5,768 bases of DNA from UBA6168 sp041752395 (lineage in GTDB: Bacteria; Bacteroidota; Bacteroidia; Chitinophagales; Saprospiraceae), in NCBI GenBank assembly GCA_041752395.1, contig JBGSWN010000117.1, forward strand, positions 1 through 5,768, read 5' to 3'. Shown here piece by piece: positions 1 through 4,188 of the stretch (position 1 is the first letter of the stretch; every line of letters starts with the position of its first letter). Position numbers and translations under genes: made by a program. The notes beneath the pieces are model-generated. The model did not search any database. It saw only the letters and a list, made by a program, of their open reading frames with translations, and was not told where the DNA came from.

Positions 1-933
1 ACACCAGTCGGTGGGCAAGCGCCATTTAGCTTTGTTTGGTCAACTGGGGCGATGAACCCTAGCGCCCTTGGCTTGGGCGTCGGCAGCTACACCGTGACGG
101 TGACGGATGCCAACAATTGCATGGCCACCAGCACGGTAGCCATCGCTGGCCCGACACCGCTGGAAATAGCATTCAGCGTGAACGAATTGGATTGTTTTGT
201 GCAAAATAGCGGGTCATTGACGGTAACGCCAAGCGGCGGCACTGCGCCTTATACTTACAGTTTGGAGGGGGGTGCTGCGCAAAATTCGGCCACTTTCACT
301 GCGCTGACAGCGGGCAATTACGAAGTGCAAACAACGGATGCGAACGGCTGTCAAACCATTGAGTTTATTGGCATCAATGCGCCCGTGCCGGTGGATGTGA
401 ACCTCGGCGATGACCAGTACATCCAGTTGGGCGATCAGCTTTCGTTGAACGCCATTGTCAGTTTGCCCTTGGATTCGATTTCGTTGGTAGCTTGGGAGGG
501 AATTGGTGACATAGAATGCACGGGTTGCTTGAACCAGCCTGTCGTTCCGCTTTTCACAACGACCTACGCCGTGACCGTCACGGCCAGCAACGGCTGTTCG
601 GATAGCGACGAATTGACGGTTTATGTGGACCGCAGGCGGAGTGTTTATGTGCCAAATGCCTTCTCACCGAACGGCGATGGGACGAACGACAAGTTCCTAG
701 TTTTTGCCGACAACAAGTCTGTGAAGAAAATAAAGTCCTTTTTGGTCTTCGACCGTTGGGGCGAAACCGTTTATCAGTTCTTCAATTTCCAACCAAATGA
801 CCCGGCTTATGGCTGGGACGGCATGCTCCGGGGCGAGGAGATGAACCCAGCGGTTTTTGTTTGGTTTGCCGAAGTGGAGTTTACGGATGGGGAGGTGGAG
901 CTGTTTGAGGGAGATGTGTCGCTGCTGAGGTGA
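1..933 (+). CDS. SprB-repeat surface protein with T9SS type B C-terminal sorting domain, 3' fragment
   Basis: The reading frame is open from base 1, so this is the C-terminal 310 residues of a longer protein; the ATG at 52 lies inside a repeat and is not the start. Residues 1-40 and about 65-117 (window numbering) are SprB-type repeats, with GGxAPFSF / GGTAPYTYS followed by YTVTVTDANNC / YEVQTTDANGC. Residues about 131-210 form a PKD-like beta domain with a CTGC cysteine pair and TTTYAVTVTASNGC. From residue 215 the CHU_C / gliding-motility-associated domain begins with VYVPNAFSPNGDGTND, continues with VFDRWGETVYQ and GWDG, and ends in GDVSLLR. This domain family directs outer-membrane secretion by the type IX system, type B. 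The role is probably a cell-surface adhesin or gliding-associated protein, but the cargo function cannot be read from this fragment. The stop lies 11 bases from the convergent next gene with no hairpin terminator between them. Confidence 0.93.
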   Translation, partial: TPVGGQAPFSFVWSTGAMNPSALGLGVGSYTVTVTDANNCMATSTVAIAGPTPLEIAFSVNELDCFVQNSGSLTVTPSGGTAPYTYSLEGGAAQNSATFTALTAGNYEVQTTDANGCQTIEFIGINAPVPVDVNLGDDQYIQLGDQLSLNAIVSLPLDSISLVAWEGIGDIECTGCLNQPVVPLFTTTYAVTVTASNGCSDSDELTVYVDRRRSVYVPNAFSPNGDGTNDKFLVFADNKSVKKIKSFLVFDRWGETVYQFFNFQPNDPAYGWDGMLRGEEMNPAVFVWFAEVEFTDGEVELFEGDVSLLR

Positions 934-944
934 GGTTGGATGGG

Positions 945-1901
945 CTAGGTGATGATTTGGCCGAAGCGTTGATTAAAACCTGTAATGCCTTGAAGGCCGC
1001 CCGTGTGGACTAGGACGATGTTTGAACCTTTGGGAAAAAAGCCATTTTGGGCGAGTTTTGCGGCAGCGTAAAATGCCTTTCCAGTGTAAATCGGGTCGAG
1101 CGGGATGCCAGTTTTTTGCTTAAAATCATTGATGAAAGCTATCAGCTCGGGTGTCCATTTGGCGTAGCCGCCGTGGTGAAAATCGTTCATGACGATTGCG
1201 GACTGCGGATTACGGGGTTCGGATTGAACGGGCTCGTATTTGGTCAGCAGATTCTCCACTACCTTTTGCAAAAAATCACCTTTCAACACGGAGATGCCAA
1301 TGGCTTGGGTTTTTCCTGAAATTCCAGTTGCGATGCCCGCCAATGTTGCGCCTGTGCCACAGGCGGTGATGAAAAAATCAGGTGATTGTCCAAGTTGTGC
1401 CGTTGTTTCCGCCACTATTTCGGCGCAGCCGGGTAGTGCAAGGAAATTTGCACCGCCTTGCGGCAAAATAAAAGCGCCACTGGCGTTAATTTTTAATGCT
1501 TCGAGGAGTTCGGTTTCGGAATAATTTCGCAGATTTGCCCGGCTTGTGAAAATCAAGTCCATACCACACTCCTTAGCGAAGCCCAATGTTGCATTTTCCA
1601 CACTCGATGCTTCGCCGCTGATTATACCCATCGTTGAAAATCCGAAAGCTTTACCAGCCGCTGCCATTGCTGCGATGTGATTGCTGAACGCACCGCCGAA
1701 GGTGATGAGTTTTGTGCAACCTAACCGTTTGGCTTCGAGCAGGTTATGCTTCAGTTTTCGCCATTTGTTGCCGGAAACTTGGGGGTGGAGCAGGTCGTCC
1801 CTTTTCACCCAAAAATGAAGGCCGCCCCCCGCAAATTCCTCGAACGCAATCGCCTGAAGTAGCGATGGAGGATGGTGAAGCAAAGCATCGAGATTTTTCA
1901 T
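945..1901 (-). CDS. PLP-dependent D-cysteine desulfhydrase / ACC deaminase family protein
   Basis: A 318-residue fold-type II PLP enzyme, full length for its family. The Schiff-base lysine is K46 in VSGNKWRK, the GGAFSNH motif (69-75) stacks on the cofactor and substrate carboxylate, PQGGAN is at 147-152, and CGTGATLAG (181-189) is the phosphate-binding loop. Two positions separate the sub-families: ACC deaminases have Glu in DPVYEGK and Leu in the later HLGG motif, while D-cysteine desulfhydrases carry Thr or Ser. Here both are Thr (T273 in DPIYTGK, T300 in VHTGGLQG), so I infer D-cysteine desulfhydrase-like chemistry (D-cysteine to pyruvate, H2S and ammonia) rather than ACC deaminase. The substrate is unproven; many Bacteroidota paralogs are uncharacterised. 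The enzyme is cytoplasmic, with no signal peptide. The ATG at 1901 has only an A/T-rich leader, as usual in the phylum. Residues 226-236 are encoded by a 7-bp tandem repeat, described separately. Confidence 0.9.
   Translation of the reverse strand: MKNLDALLHHPPSLLQAIAFEEFAGGGLHFWVKRDDLLHPQVSGNKWRKLKHNLLEAKRLGCTKLITFGGAFSNHIAAMAAAGKAFGFSTMGIISGEASSVENATLGFAKECGMDLIFTSRANLRNYSETELLEALKINASGAFILPQGGANFLALPGCAEIVAETTAQLGQSPDFFITACGTGATLAGIATGISGKTQAIGISVLKGDFLQKVVENLLTKYEPVQSEPRNPQSAIVMNDFHHGGYAKWTPELIAFINDFKQKTGIPLDPIYTGKAFYAAAKLAQNGFFPKGSNIVLVHTGGLQGITGFNQRFGQIIT
1194..1225. repeat. Degenerate 7-bp tandem repeat inside the PLP enzyme gene
   Basis: Plus-strand units are GATTGCG, GACTGCG, GATTACG, GGGTTCG and a partial GATT, about 4.5 copies of a GATTGCG-like heptamer. 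On the coding strand they encode residues 226-236 (QSEPRNPQSAI), a low-complexity segment between the conserved core and the HHGGYAKW motif. Seven is not a multiple of three, so the reading frame is kept only over three units; this tract fits in frame without a stop. It looks like a short repeat that arose in, or invaded, a tolerant loop. Confidence 0.7.
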
Positions 1902-2035
1902 TTGAAATAAAAAAGAAGGTTTTTCCGAACAAATCGTTCGTGAAGTCTATCAGTTGATATATTGCACCGTGTTTCGCCGTTTGCCCAATTAACCAAATGA
2001 AGTTTTCCTTTCACGTAAATAAAACCTCCCTTATC
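1902..2035. promoter_or_regulatory. Divergent intergenic region between the PLP gene and the small peptide gene
   Basis: This stretch must hold the promoter of the minus-strand PLP gene and probably that of the plus-strand small gene. I find no full TAnnTTTG -7 box in either direction. The best plus-strand candidate is GCCGTTTG at 1976-1983 with a TTG at 1954-1956, 19 bases upstream; the spacing is right but the TA is missing. A short inverted repeat, CGAAC (1926-1930) and GTTCG (1936-1940), lies 25 bases from the PLP start and could be a minor operator or chance. Confidence 0.3.
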
Positions 2036-2155
2036 ATGAAAACAAAACAGCAGGATAAAGAACAAACAGTCTCAAAACCACCAGCAGAAATTGTCAAACT
2101 TGAGGCGAATTTGCCCAAAAACAATGATGGTGGGTATATCTGGCTTATCAGATAG
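2036..2155 (+). CDS. Small peptide of unknown function, 39 residues, GG-aromatic C-terminus
   Basis: An ATG at 2036 opens 39 codons ending in TAG at 2153-2155; an in-frame ATG at 1997 would add 13 residues (MKFSFHVNKTSLI). I prefer 2036 because it begins with a typical MKTK and the upstream extension looks untranslated, but no ribosome site decides it. The peptide starts MKTKQQDKEQ, is charged and rich in Lys, Gln and Glu, has a possible amphipathic stretch AEIVKLEANLP (residues 17-27), and ends NNDGGYIWLIR. A hydrophilic leader, a Gly-Gly pair and a six-residue aromatic/hydrophobic tail resemble a double-glycine peptide precursor in outline. No peptidase, ABC transporter or modifying enzyme lies in the window, so this is only a resemblance. 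An intrinsic terminator starts 48 bases after the stop, which supports a discrete transcript. Alternatives are a regulatory RNA with an incidental ORF, or a small regulatory protein. I do not recognise the family. Confidence 0.5.
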   Translation: MKTKQQDKEQTVSKPPAEIVKLEANLPKNNDGGYIWLIR

Positions 2156-2203
2156 TTGTTTGGTTCTTCATTTCAATCCTAAAATGGCCAAGCAGCTTGG
2201 TCT

Positions 2204-2243
2204 AAATCAGGGCTTGACTTCGGTCATCGCCCTGATTTTTTTT
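2204..2243 (+). terminator. Rho-independent terminator with TTCG tetraloop
   Basis: Ten-base arms AAATCAGGGC (2204-2213) and GCCCTGATTT (2229-2238) pair perfectly. They enclose a second short helix TGAC / GTCA (2215-2218, 2223-2226) capped by TTCG, with a small internal loop between the helices. Eight T residues (2236-2243) follow on the plus strand. No long plus-strand gene ends just upstream, so its natural client is the small 2036-2155 gene or an RNA covering it. It also insulates the 2316 gene, which must therefore have its own promoter within the next 70 bases. Confidence 0.88.
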
Positions 2244-2315
2244 ACCGCCTAAACCAGAGAACCCAAGCGCTTTTCCTACCTTTCCCGCCTAATTCACCTT
2301 AAAATTGACTGCAAT

Positions 2316-3293
2316 ATGGCAATGCTCGAAGTAATCGTCGGAATGATTTTCACTTTCATGCTCCTGAGCCTGTTGGGCACTACTTTCAATGAGTTGGTGT
2401 CATCATGGCGGGGCTGGCGGGGTTTTTACCTCGAAGAGGCGCTAAAACGACTGCTGGAGTACAAGGACAACCCAGCGGTTTTCAATAAATTCAAGGAAAA
2501 CGCCATGTTCCGGCAACTGATGCAACATGCAGCGCCGCTGCGGGTTTCGCAGGCACCGGCCTATTTGAGCTCCACCAATTTTTCCTCCATCCTCTCCAAT
2601 GTTTTGAAAAAGAAAAACAAGGCCATAAAATCCGTAGATGATTATTTGGCCGAACTGCCCGAAGATAGCCAATTGCGGGCAGTGCTGGAGCAGTTCAAAG
2701 AGGAGGGCCACACCACCGTGGAAGCTTACAAGGCACGGATGCAAACTTGGTACGATGACGTGATGTGGCAGTCGAGCGGCTGGTACAAGCGGCACTTGCA
2801 GTTCGTCACTTTTTTCGTGGGCCTTGGCATTGCTATCGTGCTAAACGCTGACAGTTTCCAGATTTACTCGCACTTGTCCAGCAATGCGGAAAGCCGCCAA
2901 GAAATGGCAGCTCTGGCCAAAACCTTCGCCAATGAAAATGAGACTTTGCCCACTTTCGTCGCACCAAATGACTCCTTGAGCGCCAGCCAAATAAAGGAAG
3001 AAATGAAAAAAGCGGTGAATACCCCGGAGATGCGCACAGCCTATAATATCCTCGGCCTGGGCTGGAACACGGAAGACGTCACGGTGAACTTCAAAGGTTG
3101 GCTGATGCGGCTGCTCGGCTGGCTCATCACAGCCTTGGCCATCTCGCTCGGAGCGCCGTTTTGGTTTGATATTTTGAAAAAAATCGTTACCATTCAGGGC
3201 ACGGGGTCAGTGCCTACTGGATCGGGCAATGGCGGCGCACAGGTCATCATCAACACGGGTAGTGGCGACGCCAAACAGGAGGTTACAAAATGA
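2316..3293 (+). CDS. Three-helix membrane protein of unknown function
   Basis: 325 residues. Hydrophobic segments are at about 4-25 (LEVIVGMIFTFMLLSLLG), 161-178 (LQFVTFFVGLGIAIVLNA) and 264-286 (RLLGWLITALAISLGAPFWF). A soluble Lys/Glu-rich region spans about 40-155, another soluble loop about 182-260, and the tail (295-319) is rich in Gly, Ser and Thr. The segment just before helix 2, WYDDVMWQSSGWYKRH (145-160), together with SLGAPFWFDIL before the tail, looks like the conserved core of a widespread uncharacterised bacterial membrane family; that is recollection, not a search. No catalytic motif is visible. The ATG at 2316 is followed by a second Met two codons on (2322), and either could serve. 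A partial -7 box TACCTTTC (2277-2284, consensus TAnnTTTG) lies 31 bases before the start without a clear -33 TTG. The gene ends 20 bases from a convergent neighbour, so no operon partner is evident here. Confidence 0.82.
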   Translation: MAMLEVIVGMIFTFMLLSLLGTTFNELVSSWRGWRGFYLEEALKRLLEYKDNPAVFNKFKENAMFRQLMQHAAPLRVSQAPAYLSSTNFSSILSNVLKKKNKAIKSVDDYLAELPEDSQLRAVLEQFKEEGHTTVEAYKARMQTWYDDVMWQSSGWYKRHLQFVTFFVGLGIAIVLNADSFQIYSHLSSNAESRQEMAALAKTFANENETLPTFVAPNDSLSASQIKEEMKKAVNTPEMRTAYNILGLGWNTEDVTVNFKGWLMRLLGWLITALAISLGAPFWFDILKKIVTIQGTGSVPTGSGNGGAQVIINTGSGDAKQEVTK

Positions 3294-3313
3294 AACAAAA
3301 GTTTGCAAAAACC

Positions 3314-4024
3314 TCATTTATCAATGGAATTCAAGCGGTAGCCTTCGATTAGTTCGATGATTTGCTTCGCAAAATCGTCCGTTTCTGGATAGCCATCGGC
3401 TTCCAAGGCAAGCGCCCAAGCGGTGTAGTCCGCCCCTTTTAAGCGGTCAAAATTTGCTTTTGCAAACAAGCTGAAATCCCGGAAACTGGCCCAAGCGGAG
3501 CTGTATTTTCGGTAAGTATGACCCTGAAATTCCCGGCAAGCACCGTTCCAACTGGCATCGCAGGGCAGTGCAAAATAGTTGTTGACATCTAGTGAAATAT
3601 CCCGCTGCCCAGCGGCACTTTGGTAGAGTGAAACGGCGAGGATGATGCTGGCGGGGATGCCGTAGCGCTTTTGTTCTTCCTTGGCCACCTTTGCGAAGCG
3701 GGTCAAATAAGCGTGCTGCTTGGCCTCGTCAATGCTCGAAAGTTCAATTGTTTTAGCACTTGAAAAACCCGGCAGGTTGATAGAGGGTGCTTCCATTCGG
3801 CCAGTTTTGGGAGGCAGTCCAGCGGCAATGGCAGCAGCGTCCGTGATTTTTTCCTTGGGCTTAGTGCTGGAGTTTTCCTTTCGGAAAATTGGCTCGTCCA
3901 CCCGCACTTGGAAGCTGAGGTCCTTGCGGAACCATGCCAACAGCATGAGGGCAGTGAGGGAAATTTTGAACCAGTTGTTTTTGAAAAAACTGAGAATCGG
4001 CAAAAGGGTGGTTGCATTTTTCAT
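3314..4024 (-). CDS. Membrane-anchored GH73-type glucosaminidase-fold protein, catalytic Glu replaced by Gln
   Basis: 236 residues. A single hydrophobic segment near the N-terminus (about 18-31, WFKISLTALMLLAW) suggests a membrane anchor or uncleaved signal, followed by a Pro/Ser/Lys-rich linker (about 45-95). The domain at about 104-231 matches the Bacteroidota glucosaminidase (GH73, PF01832) pattern: YLTRFAKVAKEEQKRYGIPASIILA, AAGQ, NNYFALPCDASWNG, YRKYSSAWASFRDFSLF and a final YTAWALALEADGYPETDDFAKQII. GH73 enzymes cleave the GlcNAc-beta-1,4-MurNAc bond of peptidoglycan with a Glu in the (L)LES motif after the GIPASI helix. Here that position is Gln135 (VSLYQSAAG, codon CAA), and conserved His positions are Tyr150 and Phe184. 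I infer a weak or inactive hydrolase that may bind cell wall or act as a scaffold. The start at 4024 is supported by a promoter 30 bases upstream. Confidence 0.82.
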   Translation of the reverse strand: MKNATTLLPILSFFKNNWFKISLTALMLLAWFRKDLSFQVRVDEPIFRKENSSTKPKEKITDAAAIAAGLPPKTGRMEAPSINLPGFSSAKTIELSSIDEAKQHAYLTRFAKVAKEEQKRYGIPASIILAVSLYQSAAGQRDISLDVNNYFALPCDASWNGACREFQGHTYRKYSSAWASFRDFSLFAKANFDRLKGADYTAWALALEADGYPETDDFAKQIIELIEGYRLNSIDK

Positions 4025-4053
4025 GGCTGCATTGTTTGAACATCAATGAGCCA

Positions 4054-4085
4054 CAAATATAACACAATTTGTTTTTAAAAACAAA
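4054..4085 (-). promoter_or_regulatory. Bacteroidota-type promoter for the glucosaminidase-fold gene
   Basis: Read on the minus strand, the -33 element TTTG (4085-4082) is followed by a 20-base spacer and then TATATTTG (4061-4054), a full match to the Bacteroidota -7 consensus TAnnTTTG. Transcription would begin near 4047-4050, giving a leader of roughly 25 bases before the ATG at 4024. The -33 element lies inside the palindrome at 4064-4089. Confidence 0.75.
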
Positions 4086-4089
4086 TTGT
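4064..4089. repeat. Perfect 26-bp AT-rich palindrome overlapping the promoter
   Basis: The arm ACAATTTGTTTTT (4064-4076) is followed directly by its exact reverse complement (4077-4089), with no spacer. It covers the -33 element and spacer of the minus-strand promoter, the right place for a dimeric repressor or activator site. The run of T at 4089-4094 could also make it a weak plus-strand terminator, but no plus-strand gene ends nearby to use it. An operator is the better reading; a cruciform-prone AT tract is also possible. Confidence 0.65.
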
Positions 4090-4131
4090 TTTTTGTCTTA
4101 AAGATTATGCTTTTTGAAGTTCCTAGCCCCA

Positions 4132-4182
4132 AACTGCCATCCCGAGCAATCGGGACAAGACCTGCCCCCTGTCGAACTGCCA
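4132..4182. repeat. Small hairpin segment bracketed by 8-bp direct repeats
   Basis: AACTGCCA occurs at 4132-4139 and again at 4175-4182. Between them lie 35 bases that begin with a perfect hairpin, TCCCGA (4140-4145), loop GCAA, TCGGGA (4150-4155), followed by a C-rich stretch. The layout resembles a miniature or REP-like palindromic unit with a target duplication. It sits just past the stop of the M28 peptidase gene and could act as a 3' transcript stabiliser, but it has no T-tract on the minus strand, so it is not a canonical terminator. Confidence 0.45.
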
Positions 4183-4188
4183 ACTTTT

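Noticed and set aside
934..944. Possible shared terminator in the 11-base gap between the convergent first two genes
   Set aside because: No hairpin or T-tract is visible in or around the gap.
1744..1932. 62-codon minus-strand ORF over the start of the PLP gene
   Set aside because: It lies in another frame over the conserved N-terminus of the PLP enzyme; codon use and composition look like a shadow.
2184..2252. 22-codon ORF (MAKQLGLNQGLTSVIALIFF...) with hydrophobic end
   Set aside because: It overlaps the terminator hairpin and T-tract almost completely, so it would sit on RNA that is mostly structured or untranscribed; its hydrophobic end is simply the T-run.
2241..2292. Imperfect direct repeat TTTACCGCCTAA / TTTCCCGCCTAA 40 bases apart before the membrane protein gene
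   Set aside because: Only two short copies with a mismatch and no clear relation to a promoter; chance is likely.
3290..3352. 20-codon ORF starting in an ATGA overlap with the stop of the membrane protein gene
   Set aside because: Although the overlap looks like translational coupling, the ORF is very short, runs antisense into the conserved 3' end of the glucosaminidase-fold gene and shows no recognisable feature.
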